Origin: Streptomyces sp. SA15
GTDB taxonomy: Bacteria > Actinomycetota > Actinomycetes > Streptomycetales > Streptomycetaceae
Assembly: GCF_002291145.1 (NCBI RefSeq)
Contig: NZ_NTGE01000178.1
Coordinates: 1-64,000 of the forward strand
Reading direction: 5' to 3'
DNA length: 64,000 bases
In this document: in pieces, positions 33,808-42,929 of the stretch
Layout of the letters: each line of letters starts with the position of its first letter
Position numbering within the stretch: position 1 is the first letter of the stretch
Made by a program: the position numbers and the translations under genes
Notes under the pieces: model-generated
What the model was told of the DNA's origin: nothing
What the model saw: only the letters and a program-made list of their open reading frames with translations
Database searches by the model: none

Positions 33808-34494
33808 TCACCGTGGTTCGCCGCGATGATGCAGCGATGTGCCCTCATGTCTTGGTCCGGCCGCGTACGCCAGCGGAGGTGCGATCGCCTGGGCGTCCGC
33901 TCCCTCGCCGACCCACAGCCCGATGAACAGTGCGGCGGTCGCCTCCAGGAGTCCTGCCCGCTCGAGACCTCCGCCGGCCACCGGTTCACAGCCCACATCC
34001 CGCACCAACTCGTGTACGCGCGTCAGGGCTGCCTGGTCGTCCCCGCAGACCGGAACGGCCAGTGGCCGCCCGTCGAAGACGGGTGGCCGCATGCGCCACA
34101 CGTCCTCGTGGCAGAGATTGAACGCCTTGACGACGTGGGCTCCCGGTGCCGCCGCGGCCAGCTGCTGCGCGGCCGAGGGGCCTCGCTCCGTCAGCAGTCG
34201 GAAGCCGGGCCCGACCGGATTGGAGCAGTCGAGCAGCACCTTGCCGTCCAGGGCTGTGTGCAGTTCCCGTGCCACGCCCGCTCCTGCGCCAAAGGGCAGC
34301 GCGGCCAGCACCACCTGACCGAACTCGGCCGCCGTACGCAGACCGGCAGGCTTCGCGCCGTCCCCGATGCGCGTCGCGAGCCGCTCTGCCTTGTGTGCGT
34401 CCCGTCCGCCGATGGTCACCTCGTGCCCGGCCCGCGCCCAGTGGGTGGCGAGCGCGTCCGCCATGTTGCCCGTTCCCAGTACGCCGATTCTCAT
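33808..34494 (-). CDS. NADPH-dependent F420 reductase-like oxidoreductase
   Basis: The 228-residue protein begins MRIGVLGTGNMADALATHWA, a Rossmann dinucleotide motif, followed by VTIGGRD and VLAALPFGAGAGVARELHTA, as in the F420:NADPH oxidoreductase (Fno-like) family. DCSNPVGPGF and VVKAFNLCHEDVW fit too. It may move hydride between NADPH and F420 or another partner. ATG 34494 follows GAGG by eight bases. It is divergent from a HxlR regulator 71 bases away, which probably controls it. Confidence 0.88.
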   Translation of the reverse strand: MRIGVLGTGNMADALATHWARAGHEVTIGGRDAHKAERLATRIGDGAKPAGLRTAAEFGQVVLAALPFGAGAGVARELHTALDGKVLLDCSNPVGPGFRLLTERGPSAAQQLAAAAPGAHVVKAFNLCHEDVWRMRPPVFDGRPLAVPVCGDDQAALTRVHELVRDVGCEPVAGGGLERAGLLEATAALFIGLWVGEGADAQAIAPPLAYAAGPRHEGTSLHHRGEPR

Positions 34495-34565
34495 CACGCG
34501 TTCCTCTTTCGTGCCTTCGACCGTTCGCAACGACGCTAGGTGGCCCGTCGGGCACCATTTGGTAC

Positions 34566-34946
34566 GTGACGACCGACGCTTTCCTCGCCGACTGCCGCGC
34601 CCGCCTCGCTTTCGACCTGCTCTCCAACACCTGGAACGCCGTGGTGCTTTGGGCGCTGCGTGATGGTCCCAGGCGCCCGGTGGAACTGCGGGAGCGCATC
34701 GGGGGCATCAGCTCCAAGGTCCTCACCGAGACGCTGCGGCGCCTGCAGTTCAACGGGCTGGTGGCACGGCACGCGCATCCAGGAGCGCCACTGCGGGTCG
34801 AGTACCAACTCACAGCTCTGGGGCGGACCTTGTTGGCACCCATCGACGCCGTCGGAGCATGGGCCTTCGAGCATGGCGATGAGGTCGTGGCCGCCCAGGA
34901 GGCGGCATGCACCCACACCACGCCGTGCACCCCTCGTACCCACTAG
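34566..34946 (+). CDS. HxlR family transcriptional regulator
   Basis: The 126-residue protein has the HxlR winged helix: FDLLSNTWNAVVLWALRDGP, RRPVELRERIGGISSKVLTE, TLRRLQFNGLVARHAHPGAP and VEYQLTALGRTLLAPIDAVG, with the N-terminal Cys of the family (ADCRARLAF). GTG 34566 has no ribosome site, so the mRNA may be leaderless. An imperfect inverted repeat (34539-34556) lies in the gap to the divergent reductase and may be the operator. Confidence 0.9.
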   Translation: MTTDAFLADCRARLAFDLLSNTWNAVVLWALRDGPRRPVELRERIGGISSKVLTETLRRLQFNGLVARHAHPGAPLRVEYQLTALGRTLLAPIDAVGAWAFEHGDEVVAAQEAACTHTTPCTPRTH

Positions 34947-34980
34947 GGCCTGTTGCGAAGGTCCCGCCTGCCCACCCGAA

Positions 34981-35050
34981 CTCGCCCTGCACGACAAGGC
35001 ATTCGGCGCACTCCCCAACGCCGCCCGCCATGGAGACGCCGCCAACATGA
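34981..35050 (+). pseudogene. Decayed copy of the DUF5753 C-terminus
   Basis: LALHDKAFGALPNAARHGDA is readable here and matches LALHTKAFSALSNAACYGNA at the end of the DUF5753 gene at 31094. The DNA is clearly homologous to about 31592-31655. Just before it, TAGGGCCTGTTGCGAAGGTC resembles an insertion-sequence end. Confidence 0.6.
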
Positions 35051-35077
35051 CGCCACCAACATGACCTTTGAAATTTC

Positions 35078-35106
35078 TTTACATGTTCACTACATCTCCC
35101 TAGGCT
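35078..35106 (+). promoter_or_regulatory. Probable promoter of the RHS toxin gene
   Basis: TTTACA (35078-35083), 17-base spacer, TAGGCT (35101-35106), in an AT-rich stretch 44 bases before the GTG start. Confidence 0.55.
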
Positions 35107-35149
35107 TCCTTCGCCGGGCCACTGTGGCCTGTGTTCATTAGGGGGATTC

Positions 35150-38100
35150 GTGAGACCGGTGGAAGATTTGCCCTCTCCTATGGAGAGAGGGCGGATATGG
35201 CATGAGAAGAGCAGGAGCCTGCGCTGGATAGCGGGCGGGCTCTCCGCTCTGATGGTGGCGGCCGCACTGGAGGGCACGGCGCTGGCCGCCCCCGCCCAGG
35301 AGCAGGCGAAGGCCCCCAAGCCGAAGACCGCGACCACCGCGGCGGACATCCCCTCGGCGAGGGTGGCGGCCCGGCTGTCGGGGAAGCGGGTCGAGGCCCT
35401 GTCGGAGCGTAGCGAGACGTCGAAGACCTGGGCGAACAAGGACGGCAGTCTGACGACGGAGCTGTCGGCCGGGCCGGTCCGCTTCGAGCGGGACGGCAAG
35501 TGGGTCGCCGTCGACGTGGAACTGCGGGAGTCCGGCAAGGGCGTGGAGCCGGTGGCGCACCCCAACGGGCTGCGGCTGGCGGGGAAGACCGGCACGGTCG
35601 CGACGTCCCTGCGGGCCGGACAGCGGCAGAAGGCCGTCGACCTGGTGACCCTGGGGGAGGGAAGTGAGCAGATCACCCTCCAGTGGAAGGGCGGTCTGCC
35701 GGAGCCGAAGCTGGACGGCACGCGGGCGGAGTACGTCAACGCCGTGCCCGGCGCGGATGTCGTGGTCGAGGCGACCCGTACGGGCTTCGAGCAGTTCGTC
35801 GAGATCAAGAAGAAGCCGGCCGCGGACGGCTACGCGTACACACTGCCGCTGAAGGCCGCGGGCCTGAAGGTCAAGCAGCTGAAGAACGGTAGCGTGCTGT
35901 TCACCGACCAGAAGAACAAGAATCGGGCTGTCATGCCCGCGCCCATGATGTGGGACTCCACCGTCGACAAGCGCTCCGGCGAGCACACCCGCCGTGTGCC
36001 GGTGGCGATGAAGGTGGTGCGGAAAGGTTCCTCCGTCGATCTCGTGGTGACTCCGGACGCGAAGTTCCTCGCCGACCCGGACACCAAGTACCCGGTGACG
36101 GTGGATCCGTCCACCTCCTCGCTGTCCAACGTCTTCGACACGTACGTGCAGCAGGGCGAGACGGTCGACTGGTCGTCCGACACCGAACTGGACCTGGGCA
36201 ACCCGGGCACGACCAACTCCGACGGCACACCGCGCATCGCGCAGTCCTTCATCTCCTGGAACACCACGCCGATCCAGGACGCATTGGTGCTGGACGCCAA
36301 GCTGTCCCTGTGGAACTTCCACTCCGGCAACAACGTGGACTGCAAGGCGTACCCGTGGGAGGTGTGGGCGTCGGGCGCGGCCTCCACCTCGAGCCGGTGG
36401 ACCAACCGCCCCACCATGACGGCGAAGAAGGCCACCTCCACCGAGACCCGGGGCAACGCCTCGTGCACCACGCAGCCCGATGGATGGATCAACGCTGATG
36501 TGACCACCCTGACCCAGGAGTGGGCATCCGCGAACGCCACGCGCGGGCACATGGGCCTGCGTGCCACCAGCGAGTCCGTGGTCGCTCAGTGGAAGAGGGT
36601 CAACTCCGCCAACGCCGCTTCGAACCCGCCGAAGCTGGTGGTGAACTACAACTACCGGCCGCGCACGGGAACGAAGCAGGAGGCCGGGCCTCCGTACTTC
36701 TCCTACAGCGGCGCGTACACGGTGAACACGACCACACCGACGCTGCGGGACACCTTCGTCGACGCCGACGGCGACAAGGTCAACGGCACCTTCCAGATCT
36801 ACGACAACGCCACCAACACGCAGGTCGGCGACGTCATCGTGTCGAAGTACGTGCCCTCCGGGCAGGCTGCCCCGGTGACCGTCCCGGCCGGTGTGCTCAG
36901 CAACGGCAAGACGTACAAGTTCCGCACCAGCCCCTATGACGGAACGCACTACAACAACGGCTGGTCGGCGTGGAAGACCTTCACGGTCGACACCTCCGCC
37001 CCCTCCGCCCCTTCGAAGATCCTCTCCACGGACTATCCGAGCGGGCAGTGGGTCAAGGGCGCGGGACAGACCGGCACCTTCACCGTCACGCCGCCCGCCG
37101 CCGACCACAACTGGCTGGAGTGGTCACTGGACGGCTTGACCTGGACGAAGGTCGCCACGGGTGGTTCGACGGCGGACAAGGGCATCGCCATCACCCCGCC
37201 GAAGAACGGCACCCACACCCTCCAGGTGCGGGCCGTGGACAAGGCCGACAACAAGTCCGAGGCGGTCGAGTACGTCTTCCACGCAGGTCCGGGTGGTTTC
37301 ATCCAGCCGAGCGAGGGCGAGCGCACCGCGCGCAGGCTGCCCCTGGTCGCCGAGGCCGACGCGGCCAAGTACGACTCCGTGTCCTTCTCCTGGCGTCGTT
37401 CCGAGGCCGACCCCTGGGTGAAGATCCCCGCCGGGGACGTCACCTCCGGCGGTACCCCCCTGACCAGTTGGCCCGTCCCGCTCACGGGCGGCAAGAACGC
37501 GCCCTTGACCTGGAACGCGACGAGCACCGTCGATCCTGACGGCAGTGTTCGGATCAAGGCCGACTTCACCGGCGCGGGCTCCGCCTCCGGCAGCACCGAG
37601 CCCCTCACCGTGGTCGTCGACCGCACCGCGGACGGTGCCGCTGCCGACGAGGTCGGCCCCGGCTCGGTGAACCTGCTGACGGGCGACTACACGCTCTCGG
37701 AGACGGACGCCTCCTTCTTCGAGCTGTCGGTCAGCAGGACCGCTTCCTCCCGGGCCCCGGACGCCGCCACCGCCCAGACCGGGCAGGCGCCGATCTTCGG
37801 CAAGCAGTGGGTGTCCGGCACGGTCGCCGAGGCGACCGAATCCGACTACTCACACATCCGCCGGATCTCGGACACAGCGGTCGTCGTGGTGGACTCCGAC
37901 AACGAGGAGACGCACTTCACCGCGAACACGGCGAAGACCGGCTGGGTCCCCGAGCCCGGCGCGGAGGACCAGACCCTCAAGGGCAGCGTCAGTGGCAGCT
38001 TCACCCTGTCCGACACCGAGGGCACGGTCACCGAGTTCACCAAGCCCGACGCCGCAGCGGACACCTGGCAGGTCTCCAGCACCCTGCTGGACGGGCTGTC

Positions 38101-41100
38101 GGGCTCGACCACGACCGTGATCTCCGAGACGGTCACCGTCGACGGCGCGAAACTGGCCCGCCCGAAGCGCATCCTCGCCCCCACGTCCGCGGCGACCGCC
38201 GCGACGTGCACCGCGACCCCGACCACCAAGGGTTGCCGGGCACTGGAGTTCGTCTACGCGACCACCACCACCGCCACCGACACCGGCTACGGCGACTACA
38301 GCGGCCAGGTCAAGGAGATCCGCCTCTGGTCCACCGAGCCGGGCGCGTCGGCTGCCACCTCCAAGTCCGTACAGATGTATCTCTACGACGGCACCGGTCG
38401 GCTGCGTCAGACGTGGCACCCGCAGATCTCGCCCTCGCTGAAGACCGAGTACGGCTACGACAGCGCGGGCCGTGTCACCAAGATCACCCCGCCGGGAGAG
38501 CTTCCCTGGACCTTCACCTACGGCAAGGCGGGATCCAGCAGCGCCGCCGGAGAGGGCATGCTGCTCAAGGCGTCCCGGCCCGGTCTGCAACAGGGCAGCG
38601 CCGACACCGTCTCCGGTGAGGCGGTCACGAGCATCGTCTACGACGTGCCGCTGACGGGTGCCAGTGCCCCCTACAAGCTGGGCGCGAGCGAGGTGAAGGC
38701 ATGGGGGCAGACCGATGCCCCGACCGACGCGACGGCGGTCTTCCCCGCCGACTCCGTCCCCGCGTCCCACTCGGGTGACGCGCTGACCGCGTCTTCCTAC
38801 GCCCGTGCGGATATCAGCTATCTGGGAGTCTCCGGACGCTCGGTCAACTCCGCCGCGCCGGGCGGGCACATCAGCACCACCGAGTACGACCGGTTCGGCA
38901 ACACCGTCCGTGAACTGACGGCGGCCAACCGGGCCCTCGCCCTGGGCGTCTCCGCCGCGGACCGCGCGGCACAGGCGGAGCTCGGCATCGCCTCCCTCGC
39001 CACGGCCGAGCGTGCCGAGTTGCTGACCACGCGCTCGCTCTACAACGAGACCGGCACTCGCGAACTGGAGGAGTCCGGCCCGCTGCGGCGCGCCGATCTG
39101 ACCGCCGATCTCAAGTCCGGCACCACGACGCTCGTCGCCGCGGGAACCCCGGTCACCGCGCGCTCCCGGACGGTCAACGAGTACGACACGGGCCGCCCCA
39201 CGGACGGCACCGCCACGATCAAGGACCAGGTCACCAAGGTCACCACGGGTGCGCAGGTCCGGGAGCACCCGACCGTCCACGCGGAGACACGAGTCGTCCA
39301 GACGGAGTACGACTGGGCCAGGGGAATGCCGGTGAAGTCCATTCAGGATCCCGCCGGACTGGCCATCACCACCACGACCGAGTACGACGCCCTGGGCCGG
39401 GTCGCCAAGACCATGAACACCGGCAGCACCGGCACGGACGCCGGCACGGTCGTGACCGCCTACTGGTCCGCCACCGGCACGGGCAGCTGCGCCGGCCGCC
39501 CCGAGTGGGCGGACCTGGTCTGCTCCGTCGGACCCGGCGGGGCCGTCACCTCAGGCGGCTCCAACCCCAGCCAGTTGCCGACCACCACCACCGAGTACGA
39601 CTGGTGGGGCAACGCGGCCAAGGGAACCGAGACGGCAAACGGCGTCACCCGCACCACGACCACGTCGTACGACGCGGCAGGGCGCCCGACCACGGTGAAG
39701 GTCACCGGCGGCAGCGGCCAGGCGGTCCCCGAGACCACCACCGAGTACGACCCGGCCACCGGGAAGGAGACGAAGACCACTTCGCCCACGGGCGGCACCA
39801 TCACCCGGGCCTACGACAAGCTGGGCCGCGCGATCTCCTACACCGACGCCGACGGCGGAAAGACCACCACCGAGTACGACCTGCTCGACCGCCCGGTCAA
39901 GGTCACCGACACCGTTCCGTCCACTGTCACCTACACCTACGACCACACCGCCGAGCCGCGCGGCCTGGCCACGAGGACCACCGACTCCATCGCCGGTGCC
40001 TTCTCCGCCACCTATGACGCGGACGGCTCAGTCACCACGGAGAAACTGCCCGGCGGCTACACCCTCACCGTCACGGAGGACACCACCGGCGCACCCGTCG
40101 ACCGCACCTACACCCGTGACAGTGACGGCACCGTCGTGATGTCGGACGCGGTGACCGAATCGGTTCACGGCCAGACCGCCAGCCACTCCGGATGGTCCGA
40201 CCAGACCTATCGCTACGACGCCGTGGGCCGCCTCACCACCGTCGAGGACACCGTCGAGACGGTCTGCACCCGTCGCACCTACGGACTCGACAAGCACAGC
40301 AACCGCACTTCCCTGATCAGCGCCGCCGCGGCACCCGGCCTGGACTGCCCGACCACCGGAGGCACGACCAAGAGCTCCACCTTCGACAGCGCCGACCGCA
40401 TCACCGACAGCGGCTACGCCTACGACGCCTTCGGCCGCACCACCGCCCTGCCCGGCGGGGTGAGCGTCGGCTACTACGCCAACGACCTCGTCCGCCAGCA
40501 GACCGCGAACGGCAAGCGCCAGACCTGGCAGCTGGACGCCAACCTGCGCTTCCGCTCCTGGACGGTGGAGACCGACAACGGCGGGACCTGGTCGCCGACG
40601 GAAAACAAGCTCAACCACTACGACGGCGACACCGACAATCCCCGCTGGATCATCGAGAACACCGCCACCGGGGCCCTGACCCGCAACGTGGACTCCCTCT
40701 CCGGGGACCTCGGTGCGATCACGAGCGCCTCCGGCGACACCGTGCTCCAATTCACCGACATCCATGGTGATGTCGCCCTGCAACTCCCGCTCAACGCGGG
40801 CGAAGCGCCCGTCGTCCTCGACACGGACGAGTACGGCAACCCCCGCAGCCAGCAGAAGGCGGTGCGCTACGGCTGGCTCGGCGGCAAGCAGCGCTCCCAG
40901 GAGACCGTCGCCGGCTACACCCTCATGGGCGTACGCCAGTACAACCCGGCCACCGGGCGCTTCCTGTCCGCCGACCCGGAACAGGGCGGCAACGCCAACG
41001 CCTACGAGTACTGCATGGCAGATCCCATCAACTGCGTCGACCTCGACGGGAAATGGGGCTTCAAGAAGTTCTTCAAGAAGGCCAAGCGCTGGGCCTGGCG

Positions 41101-41881
41101 CAACAAGTGGGACATCGCCCTGACCGCGGCCGGATTCATTCCCGGCCTCGGCGCGGCCGCCTGGGGCTACCGCGCCTACCGCGGCTACCGGGCCATCCGC
41201 GCCGCACGGTCCATCGGACGGTCGTGCCGCAGGAACTCCTTCCTGCCCGACACCCCGGTGATGATGGCGGACGGCAGCACGAAGCCGATCAGCGAGGTGG
41301 CCAAGGGCGACATGGTCCGGGCCGCCGACGAGGTCACGGGCGAAATCAAGGTCTCCCCCGTCACCGACGTCATCATCGGTGACGGCATGAAGGACCTGGT
41401 GACGCTGTCCGTCGACTCGGACGGCGACGGACGGACCGAGCAGCTCACGGCCACCACGGAGCACCCCCTGTATCTGCAGGGGCGGGGCTGGGTCGACGCC
41501 GGGAAGGTGCGGTCCTCGGACCGGCTGCTGGCGCCCGACGGGAGAACCCCGGTCGTCACCGGGGCGGTGCGGGATCGGGCTGTGCGTCAGGTACGGAATC
41601 TCACGGTCGGTGGGACGCACACCTTTTACGTTCTGGCCGACGGAGCACCGGCGCTGGTTCACAACTGCCGGATCATGAGCAGTAAATGGTTCGGAAGTCG
41701 TCGGGGTGCCTACCGGGCACGGAGGAACGACTACAACAGGATGCGGCAGAGGGGTTATACATGTCAGCTTCGTGGTCCGTGCCGTAATGGCGGACACGCT
41801 CACCTGGACTGGTGGCGCGGCAACAAGTCGGGCACGATTCACTACCGGTGGCACGGCCGTGGGCTGGGCCGCCGAGGCTGA
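35150..41881 (+). CDS. Secreted RHS-repeat polymorphic toxin with HINT domain
   Basis: GTG 35150 (GGGGGA upstream) opens a 2243-residue protein; ATG 35180 is an alternative start. Layout: signal peptide (about 22-46), N-terminal wall-protein region, DNRLRE-like beta domain (about 310-500), Ig-like domains (520-830), VNLLTGDYTL motif, about eleven YD repeats (1100-1775; e.g. YDALGRVAKT, YDKLGRAISY), RHS core ending YCMADPINCVDLDG (about 1965), a short hydrophobic region, a HINT domain from Cys2026 (CRRNSFLPDTPVMMADGS) to VHNC2173, and a 70-residue tip. HINT probably releases the tip. The tip is Arg-rich with GGHAHLDWW and IHYRWH, suggesting a nuclease; I do not recognise it. Confidence 0.92.
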   Translation: MRPVEDLPSPMERGRIWHEKSRSLRWIAGGLSALMVAAALEGTALAAPAQEQAKAPKPKTATTAADIPSARVAARLSGKRVEALSERSETSKTWANKDGSLTTELSAGPVRFERDGKWVAVDVELRESGKGVEPVAHPNGLRLAGKTGTVATSLRAGQRQKAVDLVTLGEGSEQITLQWKGGLPEPKLDGTRAEYVNAVPGADVVVEATRTGFEQFVEIKKKPAADGYAYTLPLKAAGLKVKQLKNGSVLFTDQKNKNRAVMPAPMMWDSTVDKRSGEHTRRVPVAMKVVRKGSSVDLVVTPDAKFLADPDTKYPVTVDPSTSSLSNVFDTYVQQGETVDWSSDTELDLGNPGTTNSDGTPRIAQSFISWNTTPIQDALVLDAKLSLWNFHSGNNVDCKAYPWEVWASGAASTSSRWTNRPTMTAKKATSTETRGNASCTTQPDGWINADVTTLTQEWASANATRGHMGLRATSESVVAQWKRVNSANAASNPPKLVVNYNYRPRTGTKQEAGPPYFSYSGAYTVNTTTPTLRDTFVDADGDKVNGTFQIYDNATNTQVGDVIVSKYVPSGQAAPVTVPAGVLSNGKTYKFRTSPYDGTHYNNGWSAWKTFTVDTSAPSAPSKILSTDYPSGQWVKGAGQTGTFTVTPPAADHNWLEWSLDGLTWTKVATGGSTADKGIAITPPKNGTHTLQVRAVDKADNKSEAVEYVFHAGPGGFIQPSEGERTARRLPLVAEADAAKYDSVSFSWRRSEADPWVKIPAGDVTSGGTPLTSWPVPLTGGKNAPLTWNATSTVDPDGSVRIKADFTGAGSASGSTEPLTVVVDRTADGAAADEVGPGSVNLLTGDYTLSETDASFFELSVSRTASSRAPDAATAQTGQAPIFGKQWVSGTVAEATESDYSHIRRISDTAVVVVDSDNEETHFTANTAKTGWVPEPGAEDQTLKGSVSGSFTLSDTEGTVTEFTKPDAAADTWQVSSTLLDGLSGSTTTVISETVTVDGAKLARPKRILAPTSAATAATCTATPTTKGCRALEFVYATTTTATDTGYGDYSGQVKEIRLWSTEPGASAATSKSVQMYLYDGTGRLRQTWHPQISPSLKTEYGYDSAGRVTKITPPGELPWTFTYGKAGSSSAAGEGMLLKASRPGLQQGSADTVSGEAVTSIVYDVPLTGASAPYKLGASEVKAWGQTDAPTDATAVFPADSVPASHSGDALTASSYARADISYLGVSGRSVNSAAPGGHISTTEYDRFGNTVRELTAANRALALGVSAADRAAQAELGIASLATAERAELLTTRSLYNETGTRELEESGPLRRADLTADLKSGTTTLVAAGTPVTARSRTVNEYDTGRPTDGTATIKDQVTKVTTGAQVREHPTVHAETRVVQTEYDWARGMPVKSIQDPAGLAITTTTEYDALGRVAKTMNTGSTGTDAGTVVTAYWSATGTGSCAGRPEWADLVCSVGPGGAVTSGGSNPSQLPTTTTEYDWWGNAAKGTETANGVTRTTTTSYDAAGRPTTVKVTGGSGQAVPETTTEYDPATGKETKTTSPTGGTITRAYDKLGRAISYTDADGGKTTTEYDLLDRPVKVTDTVPSTVTYTYDHTAEPRGLATRTTDSIAGAFSATYDADGSVTTEKLPGGYTLTVTEDTTGAPVDRTYTRDSDGTVVMSDAVTESVHGQTASHSGWSDQTYRYDAVGRLTTVEDTVETVCTRRTYGLDKHSNRTSLISAAAAPGLDCPTTGGTTKSSTFDSADRITDSGYAYDAFGRTTALPGGVSVGYYANDLVRQQTANGKRQTWQLDANLRFRSWTVETDNGGTWSPTENKLNHYDGDTDNPRWIIENTATGALTRNVDSLSGDLGAITSASGDTVLQFTDIHGDVALQLPLNAGEAPVVLDTDEYGNPRSQQKAVRYGWLGGKQRSQETVAGYTLMGVRQYNPATGRFLSADPEQGGNANAYEYCMADPINCVDLDGKWGFKKFFKKAKRWAWRNKWDIALTAAGFIPGLGAAAWGYRAYRGYRAIRAARSIGRSCRRNSFLPDTPVMMADGSTKPISEVAKGDMVRAADEVTGEIKVSPVTDVIIGDGMKDLVTLSVDSDGDGRTEQLTATTEHPLYLQGRGWVDAGKVRSSDRLLAPDGRTPVVTGAVRDRAVRQVRNLTVGGTHTFYVLADGAPALVHNCRIMSSKWFGSRRGAYRARRNDYNRMRQRGYTCQLRGPCRNGGHAHLDWWRGNKSGTIHYRWHGRGLGRRG

Positions 41882-41902
41882 CTGATCTGATGCGCGCATT
41901 CT

Positions 41903-41930
41903 CTGGGGGCAGAGATATCTCTGCCCCCAG
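41903..41930 (+). terminator. 28-bp perfect palindrome after the toxin gene
   Basis: Arms CTGGGGGCAGAG and CTCTGCCCCCAG flank ATAT, giving a 12-bp stem with a 4-base loop 21 bases after the RHS stop. There is no T-tract, which is common in Streptomyces terminators. It separates toxin from candidate immunity genes. A binding site for a dimeric protein is an alternative. Confidence 0.7.
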
Positions 41931-41933
41931 GGG

Positions 41934-41985
41934 ACCGAACCACCGAACTACCGAATCACCGAATGAACTACCGAACCACCGAACC
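41934..41985. repeat. 8-bp ACCGAACC tandem repeats
   Basis: ACCGAAYY units start at 41934, 41942, 41950, 41958, 41970 and 41978. They lie between the hairpin and the first candidate immunity gene. Confidence 0.75.
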
Positions 41986-41996
41986 AGGACACGGTC

Positions 41997-42302
41997 ATGA
42001 GTGATATGACGGGATTCGTCCGCTCGGGATCCTTTGTTGTCGCCTTCGCGATCCTCGACGACGGCAGCGGGGCCTGTGACCCGAACGACGAGGTGCTCGT
42101 CGCCGCCCCGAACTGGGCAGGCGCCGCGAGGCTGATGCGCGAACAGGGCTACCGGCATGTGCCGAAGCAGCCCGCCCGGATGAAGCCGGACCAGGACGCC
42201 GTCGCTCTCGCCTTGAAGACGCCCGGAGTCGTGTACCGGCGGAAGTGGGCGGCCGGAGAAGAATGGCAAGCGATGGACACGGCAGGAAAGGAGGGGGAGT
42301 AA
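41997..42302 (+). CDS. Small protein, candidate immunity factor
   Basis: The 101-residue soluble protein (MSDMTGFVRSGSFVVAFAIL to the end) has a beta-rich start and NWAGAARLMREQGYRHVPKQ in the middle. No family is recognised. A start at ATG 42006 is also possible. It is the first gene after the RHS toxin, on the same strand, and is followed at once by another small gene with its own GGAGGGGGAG site. Location directly after a toxin tip is the usual place for an immunity gene; that is inference. Confidence 0.65.
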   Translation: MSDMTGFVRSGSFVVAFAILDDGSGACDPNDEVLVAAPNWAGAARLMREQGYRHVPKQPARMKPDQDAVALALKTPGVVYRRKWAAGEEWQAMDTAGKEGE

Positions 42303-42303
42303 T

Positions 42304-42816
42304 GTGAACCTTGACACGGCGATTCAGGAGTTGCTTTCCGCCCTGCGCAGGCATGCCGAAACGGTGTCGACTTCGGGTGCCACGGACGAGGCGTTGGAAG
42401 AGGCATTCGCAGCTGTCCGCTCGGCGGCCCGTAGATACTCCGAGACCGTATACGACATGTCGGGTCACGAAGGCCCGTTCTATGACCTTGAACTCGCGTC
42501 TGCGGATTCTGAGGAGGATCACGAAGCCGAGGAACTCGCCGGTGCTGGTCCCGGAGACATCCTCAGGATTTCTGGTACGTGGGACTTCCGGGTGGTCGAC
42601 GGAGATTCCTGGACCCGTTATGTGTCCCAGCGGCTCGGCGACGTCGAGTCGGAAACCGGGTTGGGACTGTCCGGGGATCCGGCGGAGGCCGCCGCCGCAC
42701 TGCTGGAGTTCGGAGAGCCGTGGGCCTGGCTCCGCGAGCATGGGCTGGAGAGTGCGGGAAGCGAATGGTCGGTGGGGGACAGCCTGGACCCGTTGGGCGA
42801 AGAGCAGGATGAATAG
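42304..42816 (+). CDS. Acidic protein, candidate immunity factor
   Basis: GTG 42304 starts one base after the previous stop codon with GGAGGGGGAG upstream. The 170-residue protein is helical at first (IQELLSALRRHAETVSTSGA) and very acidic later (LASADSEEDHEAEELAGAGP; ending GEEQDE). Its strong negative charge complements the Arg-rich toxin tip, as is usual for nuclease-immunity pairs. A strong terminator follows at 42867, which defines this as the end of the operon. No family is recognised. Confidence 0.7.
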   Translation: MNLDTAIQELLSALRRHAETVSTSGATDEALEEAFAAVRSAARRYSETVYDMSGHEGPFYDLELASADSEEDHEAEELAGAGPGDILRISGTWDFRVVDGDSWTRYVSQRLGDVESETGLGLSGDPAEAAAALLEFGEPWAWLREHGLESAGSEWSVGDSLDPLGEEQDE

Positions 42817-42866
42817 AGGCCTTGACCGGGGCCCAACTTCTCGTCGGTCAAAGGAATATTGTGCAA

Positions 42867-42898
42867 AGCCCGGCCGAGTTGCTCGGCCGGGCTCTTTT
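42867..42898 (+). terminator. Rho-independent terminator after the immunity genes
   Basis: AGCCCGGCCGAG (42867-42878), loop TTG, CTCGGCCGGGCT (42882-42893), then CTTTT. A textbook intrinsic terminator. Confidence 0.92.
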
Positions 42899-42929
42899 CG
42901 GGTTCACGGGAAGGGAATTGCGGACCGGT

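Noticed and set aside
37850..39280. Long minus-strand open frames inside the RHS gene
   Set aside because: They mirror the high-GC3 plus-strand gene, lack ribosome sites and have composition typical of antisense shadows.
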